The translations under genes and the position numbers were made by a program. From contig JAPZAN010000216.1 of NCBI GenBank assembly GCA_027460605.1, forward strand, positions 1 through 28,737: a stretch of DNA of 28,737 bases, written 5' to 3'. The notes under the pieces were generated by a model. It did not search any database. It was not told the origin of the DNA and saw only the letters and a program-made list of their open reading frames with translations. Below, one piece after another: positions 7,793 through 15,990 of this stretch. Source of the DNA: Candidatus Methanoperedens sp. (lineage in GTDB: Archaea > Halobacteriota > Methanosarcinia > Methanosarcinales > Methanoperedenaceae). Positions within the stretch are counted from its first letter, which is position 1, and each line of letters opens with the position of its first letter.

Positions 7793-9862
7793 CTATTTGA
7801 ACTTCTTTAACAACCTTTCATAGAACCCGTTATCCTTATTCTTCCTCGCAAGCCGCTCTACGATAAGCTCCGGGGTGCTGCGCGCCAGATAATTATATCG
7901 CGGGTTCCTGTCAACGATAAGGTTCAGGTGTTCATCAAGACCCTTTGCTTCGATGCCATCAACACGGATATTGTGAGTCGTATTCTTGAGTATGGATTCT
8001 GCAAGGTGGCTTACAAAAACCCCAAGCCCATTATTATCATCAAGTTCTTCAAGGATTCCGGAGATTATTTTGGCTGATGCTCCGGGCTCAGTAATGGATT
8101 CCATCTCGTCTGTAAGCACAATCTTTCTCTTATTGTTCGCCACTGCCGAGAAATCCTTAATCGTACTCTCGAAAGCCCCGGCATCCATTGTACCTTTTGA
8201 TTTGCCGAAATAGAAGAATTCCTCGACAAGACCGATTTCGCATTCCTTTGCTGGCACAGGGAAACCCATGTGGGCCAATATGACAACCTGTGCGAGCAAT
8301 TCAAGCGTTGAGGTTTTCCCGCCTGAGTTCACACCGCTCAAAAGGACAACGCGAGCGTCTTTTAGCTTGCTCAGACCCGAGTTCATGCCTGAAACACCAA
8401 CCATATAGTTAATTGGAACAGCATTTTCAAGGAAAAGATTCATGCCTCCTGTTATGCCTATCCCGTTTTTGGTGTTGAGTAAAGGCATATTAAGCGCATA
8501 TTTGCGGGCAAAACACGCAATCGTGTATCCCACGTCAAAATCAAGTACCTCGCGCACCATGAGGGATGCGGTATCCTTTAAAGCTGAAAGCATGCGCGCG
8601 TTTTCCCTTAAAAGCACAAGTTTTTTCGATGCTATGACGCGCAGCATGTGGTTTTTCAAGCCATCGACAGCACGCGGATTTACTTTTATGGGATGTGAAA
8701 CCTCATCCCCGAAGAAATTATTAACATACTGGGATTCTTTCGGGTTCAAGCCAAGTTCGGAAACCACGGAGCAAAGCGCTGCGGCTGTTACCGAGTTGTA
8801 TTTTTCTTTTATCTCTTTCTCAAACAGACGGTTAATACTGCCATCCATCGCTGTTAGCAGGTCAAAACCCTTCACGGTTATGGAACTTTTTTCTATGAGC
8901 GCGCCAAATTCAAGATTTGCTTTCCTTTCCGCATCCGCAACAGCATCATTTAACCTATCGTAAATCGAGCTGCAACGGTCTATTTCACTATCAAGCCCGG
9001 TTTTTAAGTCCCCGCCCGCTGATAACTTTGCCAGGCACGAGGAAAGGCGTCCAAGCTCCTCATCTTTTATACTGCCGCAGAAATCAGGGCTGTGCTGCCG
9101 TATGAGCCCCAGCGCTGAAATTGCAGACGTGATGGATTCAATATTCTTTGTAAAGAAGGAGAGTTCCTTTTCAGGTGCGACCTGCCACATCCCTGCTTTC
9201 CTGATATCCATGAAATCAATATCCAGGTCATCAGGGAAGTCCATTCCTGCAAGGTCTGTGCTTACGATTGCCTGGGAATATCCGCGGGCTACATCCACTG
9301 CTTCCCTGGCATCTGAAACGAGCTGGATTGCTACAGGGAATTTTTTGGCTGCCTCGAATTCCACGGCATTGGTCGCGATTATCACCCTGTCCCTGATTGC
9401 AGGGATGTTGAAATTCGTCTTTATGGGTTTTATTTTTGATAAAAGAGCCGAGAGTTCATTTTCGTCAAGCTTCCCCGCCTTCCCGATAACGGCGCCAATT
9501 TCTTTTTGCGTTTTTTCAATCTTATCCTTTTTATGCGCCGGATATGGGAAATATAAGCTCAGTTTGCTCTTTGCATGTCCGGTGTGGGCAGAGTCTTTGA
9601 TAAGCTCAAGGATGCGTTCGTATATCTCAAACGCTTCGTTCGTCCTGAGAAAATCCCGCAAACCTGCGCCCTCATCCAGCGCGATAGCTTCCAGAACGAG
9701 GGCTATGGCTGATTTTTCAGTCATCCCTTCAAGCTCGCAGAGCGCCGCTATGTCATGGTTTATTATGGCATCAAGCGCCTGCTTTTCCCCTCCGAAATGC
9801 TCGATGAGGCGGCGGGAGGTCTTTTCGCCTATGCGGGGGATGGATTTCAGCGTGGTTATCAT
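7793..9862 (-). CDS. archaeal MutS-family ATPase with N-terminal HhH domain
   Basis: 689 aa. Two helix-hairpin-helix motifs at the N-terminus (SIPRIGEKTSRRLIEHFG at 7-24 and LCELEGMTEKSAIALV at 41-56) precede a long alpha-helical core and a C-terminal MutS ATPase: Walker A GVNSGGKTS (510-518), Walker B IVLTDE (581-586), TEPG (591-594) and the SHLAES switch (618-623). There is no mismatch-recognition domain with a Phe-x-Glu motif and no Smr nuclease, so it is not a classical MutS or full MutS2. It fits the archaeal MutS-related group with HhH domains, likely binding branched or recombination DNA; the function is not established. The start at 9862 lacks a ribosome binding site but a TATA box lies about 26 bases upstream, as in leaderless archaeal messages. 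Confidence 0.88.
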   Translation of the reverse strand: MITTLKSIPRIGEKTSRRLIEHFGGEKQALDAIINHDIAALCELEGMTEKSAIALVLEAIALDEGAGLRDFLRTNEAFEIYERILELIKDSAHTGHAKSKLSLYFPYPAHKKDKIEKTQKEIGAVIGKAGKLDENELSALLSKIKPIKTNFNIPAIRDRVIIATNAVEFEAAKKFPVAIQLVSDAREAVDVARGYSQAIVSTDLAGMDFPDDLDIDFMDIRKAGMWQVAPEKELSFFTKNIESITSAISALGLIRQHSPDFCGSIKDEELGRLSSCLAKLSAGGDLKTGLDSEIDRCSSIYDRLNDAVADAERKANLEFGALIEKSSITVKGFDLLTAMDGSINRLFEKEIKEKYNSVTAAALCSVVSELGLNPKESQYVNNFFGDEVSHPIKVNPRAVDGLKNHMLRVIASKKLVLLRENARMLSALKDTASLMVREVLDFDVGYTIACFARKYALNMPLLNTKNGIGITGGMNLFLENAVPINYMVGVSGMNSGLSKLKDARVVLLSGVNSGGKTSTLELLAQVVILAHMGFPVPAKECEIGLVEEFFYFGKSKGTMDAGAFESTIKDFSAVANNKRKIVLTDEMESITEPGASAKIISGILEELDDNNGLGVFVSHLAESILKNTTHNIRVDGIEAKGLDEHLNLIVDRNPRYNYLARSTPELIVERLARKNKDNGFYERLLKKFK

Positions 9863-9882
9863 TGTTAGTTCTGAGGGGTGTC

Positions 9883-9894
9883 TATATTTTTATA
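9883..9894 (-). promoter_or_regulatory. TATA box of the mutS-like gene
   Basis: The minus strand reads TATAAAAATATA, with its centre about 26 bases before the ATG at 9862. That spacing places the transcription start on the start codon, matching the absence of a Shine-Dalgarno sequence. Confidence 0.5.
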
Positions 9895-9941
9895 CTCAAA
9901 AGGGGTTATGATTTTAAAAATATTGGCATGCGCCGATATAT

Positions 9942-10364
9942 TCATTTCCCCAAATCCAATACTTCCATTAATTCGTCTGTCTTCCACACCCTGACTAGAC
10001 TCTGTTGCTCAAAATGTATATCAGCAGTCCATATACCATCATTAGGAACGCATAAGGAAAGTGCCAGAAAAACAGCATCGTCAGGGTCGATATTCTCCAT
10101 TATTTCTTTTGCGCGTTTATAATATGGCTTGATTTCCTCGGATGGAACAATAGTTATGCTCTCGAATATGGATTCAAATAAAATATCAAATTCATTCTCG
10201 GTTAACTTACTTTTCTTAACAAGCTCTATTTTATGATTTTTAACTTCATGCAATATGAAATCCGGAGCAATGAATTCAATATTAGGATTCAATATTATTT
10301 TTCTTGCGACAGAATCCCTTATAAGAGCAGCAAATAATCTGTTTGAGTCCAGCACAAGCCTCAT
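9942..10364 (-). CDS. PIN-domain ribonuclease, VapC-like toxin
   Basis: 140 aa. The PIN acidic set is visible: D6 in LVLDSNRL, E40 in FILHEV, D95/D96 in DPDDAVFLALSL and D115 in GIWTADIHF. These bind the divalent metals for RNA cleavage. The ATG at 10364 shares one base with the stop of the upstream ribbon-helix-helix gene (TGATG), the close coupling expected of a toxin-antitoxin operon; a TTG one codon upstream would create a slightly longer reading. Likely role: tRNA or mRNA cleavage when the antitoxin is lost. It belongs to the COG2405-like/solitary PIN group with a long alpha-helical middle. The RNA target is unknown. Confidence 0.85.
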   Translation of the reverse strand: MRLVLDSNRLFAALIRDSVARKIILNPNIEFIAPDFILHEVKNHKIELVKKSKLTENEFDILFESIFESITIVPSEEIKPYYKRAKEIMENIDPDDAVFLALSLCVPNDGIWTADIHFEQQSLVRVWKTDELMEVLDLGK

Positions 10365-10594
10365 CAAGAGACCCCTGTTTCATAGTGTTCTCTCAATGAC
10401 CTCTTTATGATTTTATCCATTTCCATAGCGTCCTTTTCTGTGAATTCACTTTTTTCGAGGATTTTATCCAGTAAATTGAGCTTAATGGCATATTCCCACA
10501 TTGCCCTGCGGGCGATTTCACTCCATTTTATCTCTTTATGTGATTTTATTATATCGTAGAGGTCGTTTGGCACCGATAAGGTCATGGTAGGCAT
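10364..10594 (-). CDS. ribbon-helix-helix antitoxin, VapB-like
   Basis: 76 aa. TMTLSVPNDLYDIIKSHKEIKWSEIARRAMWEYA (3-36, given here in outline) is a ribbon-helix-helix DNA-binding module: one beta strand and two helices. The rest (about 37-76) is a charged helix that would cover the PIN toxin. The frame stays open upstream, but the ATG at 10594 has AGGTGATAAA directly in front, the same strong ribosome binding site used by several genes here. The next gene is the PIN nuclease, overlapping by one base. A palindrome TGTGTACACA 22 bases upstream is a likely operator for autoregulation by the antitoxin or the complex. Confidence 0.8.
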   Translation of the reverse strand: MPTMTLSVPNDLYDIIKSHKEIKWSEIARRAMWEYAIKLNLLDKILEKSEFTEKDAMEMDKIIKRSLREHYETGVS

Positions 10595-10615
10595 TTTATC
10601 ACCTAATAAATTATG

Positions 10616-10625
10616 TGTGTACACA
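10616..10625. promoter_or_regulatory. palindrome TGTGTACACA, likely antitoxin operator
   Basis: A perfect 10-base palindrome lies 22 bases upstream of the antitoxin ATG, inside its presumed promoter (the minus strand just upstream reads ACATAAATA). Ribbon-helix-helix antitoxins normally repress their own operon through such sites. Confidence 0.45.
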
Positions 10626-10650
10626 TATTTATGTTTAATTGTTAATTTTA

Positions 10651-10735
10651 GCGAGATAGATTGTATAGTTCATCGCAAGACAGATGAAAAATGCTAAGCC
10701 TGAGTTGCGCCGCCGCGATGAGTTCTATATCTCGC
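10651..10735. repeat. long imperfect inverted repeat between the TA pair and cfbD
   Basis: The left arm, 10651-10676, begins GCGAGATA and ends TATAGTTCATCGC. The right arm, 10715-10735, reads GCGATGAGTTC then TATATCTCGC. Arm ends pair perfectly (GCGAGATA with TATCTCGC, CATCGC with GCGATG), with a small bulge between and a loop of about 38 bases. It could fold as RNA on either strand. The rest of 10595-10876 shows no gene; it holds the TA promoter and, near 10846-10854, a TATA-like ATTTAAATA in front of cfbD. Confidence 0.5.
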
Positions 10736-10876
10736 ACAACATACCCGATAGAAATTTATATTAAGTTAACATCCCCCTAAACCCATACGAAAGTATTATC
10801 CAATAAACTGTCCTATTAAAAACCCTGAGTTTTCATAACCCCCGGATTTAAATACGGGGTCTCCCGGAGAAAAAAG

Positions 10877-11998
10877 ATGCCTGTAAAAAAAGAAAAAGAA
10901 CCTCTTATAATGCACCCGCGGCCAAGCTCGATTGTCGCTGCGCTATACACTTTACGTGACCTCGACACCGATGTCGTGATACTGCACGGTCCTCCAGGAT
11001 GCAGCTTCAAGCATGCCCGGCTTCTGGAAGAGGACGGCATGAGAGTTGTCACCACATCGCTTGACGAATCGGGATTCGTATTCGGTGGGCATGATGCCCT
11101 TGTCGAAGTGCTTGAAAAGGTTATCGAGCGATTCAATCCCAAACGAATAGGAATTGTAGGGACGTGCGCAAGCATGATTATCGGCGAAGAACTGCATGAG
11201 GCCGTTACCGAAGTCCAGCCTGACGTGCCTGTTATCGAGGTTGAAGTGCATGCAGGCTACAGGGACAATACAAAAGGAGTTATTATGGCGCTTGAGTCCG
11301 CGCTTGCATGCGGGATTATCAGCGAGGCTGAGTTTGAGAGGCAAAAGATGCTCCTGAAAGAAGCCACCCTGGTTGAAAAACGCCACGGCGCTGCAAGCCA
11401 GGAGTATCTTGAACCGAGCAGGGGAGATTTGAAATATAAGGTAGCTGAAAGGCTGCTTGAGCTTATGAAACAGGGCAAAAAAGGGCTCAATATACTCAAT
11501 GCAAAGAAGGAGACTGCGTTCATGTTCGCTGATATCAACCTTGCAGTCGTGCAAGTGGCAGAAAAGCTCGGCAAAAGCTCAAACATCGTGAACATGGCTA
11601 ACCTTGATGAAAACCTGGGTCTCCCCAAGAACAGGAGAAATGCCCGCGAAATTCAGGATGACTTGAAGCAGAAAGGGATGAAGCTGCATCATATCATCGG
11701 AGGGCTTGATGAATACCCGGTAGCGGGAAATAAGGCGAGTGAGATAATCGGCAAGAATTATTCAGATTATGATTTTGCAGTAATAACTGGCGTACCGCAT
11801 GCGCTCCCCATGGATAACATAAAAAATATGGAATTATTCTCCATCACAAACGGGCCGCGCCAGGTGGTGCCGCTAAAAGAGATGGGGCACAAGCACGTTG
11901 TGGTTGAAATCGACCTGCATCCAAAGACACTCGGTGTAAACCACATAGTAGAGTCGGAATTCGGAGCGACGCTCCGGGAGATGAGCAAAGATGCCTAA
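10877..11998 (+). CDS. cfbD: Ni-sirohydrochlorin a,c-diamide reductive cyclase, catalytic subunit
   Basis: 373 aa. This is the NifD/NifK-like half of the nitrogenase-related cyclase that reduces Ni-sirohydrochlorin a,c-diamide to the hexahydro intermediate and forms the lactam ring of coenzyme F430. The typical N-terminus MHPRPSSIVAALYTLRDL is followed by HGPPGCSFKHARLL (C42) and IVGTCASMIIGE (C97), the cysteines expected to hold its 4Fe-4S cluster, and the C-terminal HPKTLGVNHIVESEFG. GGAG lies 7 bases before the ATG. The gene overlaps cfbC by 8 bases, so the two partners are translationally coupled. Presence of this gene implies a methyl-coenzyme M reductase-using archaeon. cfbA and cfbE are not in the window. 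Confidence 0.95.
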   Translation: MPVKKEKEPLIMHPRPSSIVAALYTLRDLDTDVVILHGPPGCSFKHARLLEEDGMRVVTTSLDESGFVFGGHDALVEVLEKVIERFNPKRIGIVGTCASMIIGEELHEAVTEVQPDVPVIEVEVHAGYRDNTKGVIMALESALACGIISEAEFERQKMLLKEATLVEKRHGAASQEYLEPSRGDLKYKVAERLLELMKQGKKGLNILNAKKETAFMFADINLAVVQVAEKLGKSSNIVNMANLDENLGLPKNRRNAREIQDDLKQKGMKLHHIIGGLDEYPVAGNKASEIIGKNYSDYDFAVITGVPHALPMDNIKNMELFSITNGPRQVVPLKEMGHKHVVVEIDLHPKTLGVNHIVESEFGATLREMSKDA

Positions 11999-12782
11999 GC
12001 AAATCGCCATCTACGGAAAAGGCGGCATCGGGAAATCAAGCACAGCCTCAAATGTCGCGGCAGCGTGCGCCGATGAGGGCTACCGCGTCACAATAATAGG
12101 ATGCGACCCCAAGAGTGACTCATCCATAACATTATTGCGCGGGAGGCGCATCCCCACGATTATGGATTTGATGCGTGAGGGGATGGACATAAAAGAAGAG
12201 GACATTGTATTCAACGGGTATAAAGGTGTCAAATGCGTTGAAATCGGGGGTCCGGAGCCGGGAATAGGATGCGCCGGAAGGGGCATAATTGTGGCAATAA
12301 GCCTGCTTAAGAAAATATCAAAAGCGATTGAGGATACAGACCTTGTGATATACGATGTGCCTGGCGATATCGTGTGCGGCGGTTTTGTTGCGCCTGTAAA
12401 GAAAGGTCTTGTAAATGAAGCGTATGTGCTGACCTCAGGCGAATATATGCCGCTGTACGCAGCCAACAATATCTGCAAAGGACTTTCGCGCCTTGAGATG
12501 ACGTTAAACGGCGTTATCTGCAACTCCCGCGGCGCTCACAACGAGGAAAACATAGTCAGCGAGTTCGCAAAGGAAATCGGAAGCCAGCTGCTTGCATTTA
12601 TCCCGAAGGACGTTCTGGTGCAGACATGTGAAAGAGAAGGTTTTTCAGTTATTGAAAAAGCGCCGGATTCCGGTATTGCCGGGGTTTACCGCAAACTTGC
12701 ACACAGTATTATGACGAGAAACGAAGGAAAAATCCCTGTGCCGCTTGATGATACGAGATTAAGGGAGCTTACGAGGATTTGA
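11991..12782 (+). CDS. cfbC: Ni-sirohydrochlorin a,c-diamide reductive cyclase, NifH-like reductase subunit
   Basis: 263 aa. A NifH-type ATPase: P-loop GKGGIGKS (9-16), switch I IIGCDPKSDS (36-45), and the two cysteines that bridge a 4Fe-4S cluster between subunits, C94 in PGIGCAGRG and C129 in GDIVCGGF. Switch II is DVPGD (122-126). It donates electrons to CfbD with ATP hydrolysis in F430 synthesis. The closest confusions, nitrogenase NifH and protochlorophyllide reductase L, are made unlikely by the neighbours cfbD and cfbB and the absence of nifDK. It starts 8 bases before the cfbD stop, in another frame. Confidence 0.95.
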   Translation: MPKQIAIYGKGGIGKSSTASNVAAACADEGYRVTIIGCDPKSDSSITLLRGRRIPTIMDLMREGMDIKEEDIVFNGYKGVKCVEIGGPEPGIGCAGRGIIVAISLLKKISKAIEDTDLVIYDVPGDIVCGGFVAPVKKGLVNEAYVLTSGEYMPLYAANNICKGLSRLEMTLNGVICNSRGAHNEENIVSEFAKEIGSQLLAFIPKDVLVQTCEREGFSVIEKAPDSGIAGVYRKLAHSIMTRNEGKIPVPLDDTRLRELTRI

Positions 12783-12785
12783 AAA

Positions 12786-12818
12786 TAAAAACCGCAGATA
12801 AACACTGATGAACGCAGA
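12786..12818. repeat. dispersed repeat motif CCGCAGATAAACAC...GAACGCAGATT covering the cfbB start
   Basis: The 25-base gap between cfbC and cfbB and the first codons of cfbB read as two imperfect units (CCGCAGATAAACACTG and ATGAACGCAGATTTAAC). Motifs of the pattern CCGCAGAT-AAACAC-GATGAACGCAGAT recur in intergenic DNA of many unrelated prokaryotes; this is from memory, not searched. The cfbB ATG is inside it. Confidence 0.5.
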
Positions 12819-14253
12819 TTTAACGAAAACACTTGATATTCCCCGCATCCTCATTGCCGGAGACCGCTCCTCAGCCGGAAAAACCACGATATCAATCGGC
12901 ATTATGTCGGTGCTGCGGGATATGGGTTATAAGGTGCAGCCATTCAAAGTCGGACTTGATTTTATCGACCCGAGTTACCACACCGAGGTAACGGGCAGGC
13001 ACTCGCGCAACCTTGACGGCTATCTGATGTCCGAGCCTGCTGTGAAGGAAGTGTTTTCACATGCTAATGAGGGGGCTGATATTGCAGTTATCGAGGGTGT
13101 GCGCGGGCTTTTCGAGGGGCTTGAAGCTACAAGCGATATCGGAAGTACAGCCCAGATAGCCAAGATATTAAAATGCCCTGTCATCCTTGTAATCAACGCC
13201 AGGAGCATCACAAGGAGCACTGCGGCTCTTGTTTCGGGATATAAGAATTTTGATCTTGAGGTGAACGTTGCCGGGGTAATACTGAATAACATCGGTAGTG
13301 CGCGCCATGGTGAAAAGGCGAGGACTGCTATCGAAACATATACCCGTACACCTGTTATCGGGGAAATCCCCCGCAACGATTCCATGAAAATCTCGATGCG
13401 GCATCTCGGATTGATTCCTGCGATGGAGGGAAGGCGAAAGCTTGCTGATTTTGATGAAAACCTGGGCAGGATAAAGATGATTATCAAAGAAGGAATTGAT
13501 ATCAATAAATTCATATCAGTTGCAGAATCGGCAGAACCCCTTCCAAAACCCAAAGAAAGTATTTTCAAGGCGCAATTACATAAAAAGAAGGTTAGAATCG
13601 GGGTTGCGCTGGATGAGGCATTTAATTTCTATTACAGGGATAACCTTGAACTGCTTGAGCTTGCAGGGGCTGAACTTGTTTATTTCAGCCCTGTAAACGA
13701 CTCAGTCCTGCCTGAGGTGGATGGATTGTATATCGGCGGCGGATATCCTGAGTTGTTTGCGCATGAACTTGAAGATAATATCTCCATGCGGGAATCCATC
13801 AAACAGGCATCATCCGAAGGGCTGCCCATTTATGCGGAATGCGGCGGACTTATGTACCTGACTCAGGAAATCACGACAGGTGTATCAGGAAGCGGGAACT
13901 ACCACATGGCTGACATGCAGGGCGGAACGTTTGCGATGGTCGGGGCTATCCCAGGGAAGACATTGATGGGGCATAAAAGGGTTGTGAGTTACAACGTGGG
14001 CAGCTTTGTGAAAGATAACGTGATTGGCAAAGCCGGCGCCTCGTTTATCGGGCATGAATTCCACCATTCCGAGATAGTTGATATTCCCGAAGATACAACA
14101 TTCGCTATCAGGCTTGAGCGCGGAACGGGAATAAAAGGCGAGCTTGACGGCATACTTGTGAAGAACACGCTTGCCGCTTATGCGCACCTTCATGCGGCTT
14201 CATATACTGATTTTGCGAGGTCGTTTGTGAATTTTTGCAGTAAAAGGTCTTAG
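12808..14253 (+). CDS. cfbB: Ni-sirohydrochlorin a,c-diamide synthase (CobB/CbiA-like)
   Basis: 481 aa. The N-terminal half is a dethiobiotin-synthetase-like amide ligase with P-loop GDRSSAGKTT (18-27), PFKVGLDFIDP (45-55) and VIEGVRGLFEG (94-104). The C-terminal half is a class I glutamine amidotransferase with the nucleophile C345 in YAECGGLMYL and AYAHLH (457-462). The enzyme amidates the a and c carboxylates of Ni-sirohydrochlorin with glutamine and ATP, the step before CfbCD. A cobalamin role (CbiA) is the alternative, but linkage to cfbDC favours F430. The ATG at 12808 is the only usable start before the P-loop, since an in-frame TAA lies at 12799. It has no ribosome binding site and lies in a dispersed repeat. 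Confidence 0.92.
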   Translation: MNADLTKTLDIPRILIAGDRSSAGKTTISIGIMSVLRDMGYKVQPFKVGLDFIDPSYHTEVTGRHSRNLDGYLMSEPAVKEVFSHANEGADIAVIEGVRGLFEGLEATSDIGSTAQIAKILKCPVILVINARSITRSTAALVSGYKNFDLEVNVAGVILNNIGSARHGEKARTAIETYTRTPVIGEIPRNDSMKISMRHLGLIPAMEGRRKLADFDENLGRIKMIIKEGIDINKFISVAESAEPLPKPKESIFKAQLHKKKVRIGVALDEAFNFYYRDNLELLELAGAELVYFSPVNDSVLPEVDGLYIGGGYPELFAHELEDNISMRESIKQASSEGLPIYAECGGLMYLTQEITTGVSGSGNYHMADMQGGTFAMVGAIPGKTLMGHKRVVSYNVGSFVKDNVIGKAGASFIGHEFHHSEIVDIPEDTTFAIRLERGTGIKGELDGILVKNTLAAYAHLHAASYTDFARSFVNFCSKRS

Positions 14254-14361
14254 CTAAGACAACATCGCAAAGGCGAGCAAAATCATTAAAATGCCTATCA
14301 AGAGTTTAGTCTTATTATTCACTCGTAGCGATGTTGGAATATAATATTTGAGCTTGCGCAT
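14254..14361 (-). CDS. possible small single-span membrane protein, 35 aa
   Basis: A short frame on the minus strand encodes MRKLKYYIPTSLRVNNKTK followed by a hydrophobic helix LLIGILMILLAFAMLS to the end. This is the layout of a tail-anchored membrane peptide with a basic cytoplasmic head. The ATG is the first start after an in-frame stop two codons earlier, and AGGGGC lies 6 bases upstream. Its stop abuts the cfbB stop (convergent). I do not recognise a family. The composition and ribosome binding site make it better than a random frame, but conservation is unknown. Confidence 0.4.
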   Translation of the reverse strand: MRKLKYYIPTSLRVNNKTKLLIGILMILLAFAMLS

Positions 14362-14505
14362 TGATTAGCCCCTTCATCAAAGCCTTTCGATATTGATTAC
14401 TTCTTTTTTCCAGATAAATCTTTCTTTTCTTTGAACCGCAGTTCGCGAAGGTAAAGTTTAAATCGTTTGATTTTACTATGGATATAATAAGAGGTTATTA
14501 AAACC

Positions 14506-15969
14506 ATGCGAAAATACCTACCGCTGCTAGTTTTTATTTTATTATTCTCATCCGAATCTTCAGGAAACTGGCAGAATTCGGGAGGCGATTTGCAGCATAG
14601 CGGGTATTCGGAAAGCCAGCCCGTTCCCTTAGATTTAAGGTGGAAATATAAAATAGGAGGTTCTGATATTTCTGCCCCTGTTATTGATAGCGGTATTCTG
14701 TTTATAGGTTCGGACGATGACAACCTGTATGCGATAGATGCAATATCGGGGAAATTAAACTGGAAGTATCACGCTCTTGGAAAAGTCTATACGCCTACAG
14801 CAAAGAACGGGATGGTCTTTGCAGCATCTTTTGATAATTATATTTACGCTTTTGATTTTAGTGGAAACCTTGGATGGAAATATAATACCGGAAGCAGCAC
14901 CGCTACGCCGCCTGTTGCTTATAATAATATTCTTTACGGCGGATTTGATAGATACATTTATTCGATTTACACAATCAATGGCAGTTTGAAGTGGAAATAT
15001 ACTACCGGTGGCAGGGTTGAATCAGCACCTGCAATATCAGAGGGCGACCTTTATGCAGGTTCAAATGATGATTATATATATGCTCTGGATGCAAGAAATA
15101 AAGACCTTAAATGGAGATATAAGACCTTTGCGAGCGTCTCATCGTCGCCATCTGTAGTAAATGGTGTAGTGTATGCAGGATCGAAGGACAACAGCATATA
15201 CGCTATTGATTCCAGCACCGGGGAATTAAAATGGAATAAAAAGACAAATGATTGGGTCATATCTTCAGCCGCAGTTTTTGAAAATTCAGTCTATATCGGG
15301 TCTAACGATTACATGATATACGCCTTGAATTCTGATAACGGGGATGTTATCTGGAAATTTGAAACCAGTGGCTTGGTCGATTCATCCCCCATAGTAACAA
15401 ACGACATGGTCTATGCAGGGTCGCAGGACGGAACTATATACGCTCTGGACCCGGCAAAAGGAACGTTAATGGATAAATATGCAGTTGGTAGTGGAATAAT
15501 ATCTCTGGCGCTATCGGACAACACGTTATTCGCCACTTCAAAAGATGGGTATGTGTATGCATTTGGCACTCCTGTCCCTGAACCCACGACCTTCTCCACA
15601 GTGCCTTCCATTTCGACCATCCCGGTGATTAAAATAAACCCTATACCTTCAAAAGTTAGTTCTGAAAAATTAACTATTTCTGGTACGGCAGAGGACCCCA
15701 GCGGCATTTTAGTGGTCACTGTCAATGGTATGGATGCAGGGACTACTCACTGGACTGCAACCCTTAATCTTTCAAACGGTACGAACACTATAACTATCGT
15801 TGCAGTAAATGTGGCAGGAAATATAAAAACCGAGCAACGGGAAGTTACATTCGTTCCCAGTGCAGTTACACAGGAAACGACACCAATTAGAACACCGGGA
15901 TTCGATGTTATCTTTAGCATTATTGGATGTATTCTGGCAATATGTATACTAAAATCAAATAAAAAATAA
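14506..15969 (+). CDS. secreted PQQ-like beta-propeller protein with PGF-CTERM-like anchor
   Basis: 487 aa. A signal peptide (1-20) leads into eight tandem repeats of about 38-40 residues, each built as L-x-W-K-Y ... G-x-x-Y-A-G-S-x-D-x-x-I-Y-A-L-D (about 45-350). Eight blades match the PQQ/BamB-like propeller. An Ig-like beta domain follows (about 370-450), then TPGF at 463-466, a hydrophobic stretch and the tail KSNKK, the layout of PGF-CTERM proteins cut and lipid-anchored by archaeosortase A. Whether a cofactor is bound is unknown; many archaeal propellers of this type only bind other surface proteins. A TATA-like TTTAAATC lies at about 14457 and GAGGT 10 bases before the ATG. It converges with the minus-strand surface locus. 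Confidence 0.85.
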   Translation: MRKYLPLLVFILLFSSESSGNWQNSGGDLQHSGYSESQPVPLDLRWKYKIGGSDISAPVIDSGILFIGSDDDNLYAIDAISGKLNWKYHALGKVYTPTAKNGMVFAASFDNYIYAFDFSGNLGWKYNTGSSTATPPVAYNNILYGGFDRYIYSIYTINGSLKWKYTTGGRVESAPAISEGDLYAGSNDDYIYALDARNKDLKWRYKTFASVSSSPSVVNGVVYAGSKDNSIYAIDSSTGELKWNKKTNDWVISSAAVFENSVYIGSNDYMIYALNSDNGDVIWKFETSGLVDSSPIVTNDMVYAGSQDGTIYALDPAKGTLMDKYAVGSGIISLALSDNTLFATSKDGYVYAFGTPVPEPTTFSTVPSISTIPVIKINPIPSKVSSEKLTISGTAEDPSGILVVTVNGMDAGTTHWTATLNLSNGTNTITIVAVNVAGNIKTEQREVTFVPSAVTQETTPIRTPGFDVIFSIIGCILAICILKSNKK

Positions 15970-15972
15970 TTT

Positions 15973-15990
15973 TAATGAGTGAATTCATTA
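15973..15990. terminator. possible bidirectional terminator hairpin
   Basis: TAATGA-GTGAAT-TCATTA sits in the 18-base gap between two convergent genes and overlaps the stop of the minus-strand one. T-rich sequence on the plus side precedes it. It is a weak stem, so this is suggestive only. Confidence 0.3.

Noticed and set aside
10625..10876. tRNA or known riboswitch in front of cfbD
   Set aside because: I found no acceptor/T-loop pattern and no match to a riboswitch I know; only the long hairpin and a TATA-like box are visible.
11991..12782. Nitrogenase iron protein NifH
   Set aside because: The NifH-like gene overlaps cfbD and precedes cfbB; no nifD, nifK, nifE or nifN genes are present, so CfbC fits better.
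14362..14505. A basic frame on the minus strand (…RFKLYLRELRFKEKKDLSGKKK-like) upstream of the propeller gene
   Set aside because: It has no start codon outside the propeller coding region and would cross that gene's promoter; lysine-rich translation of A-rich DNA is expected by chance.
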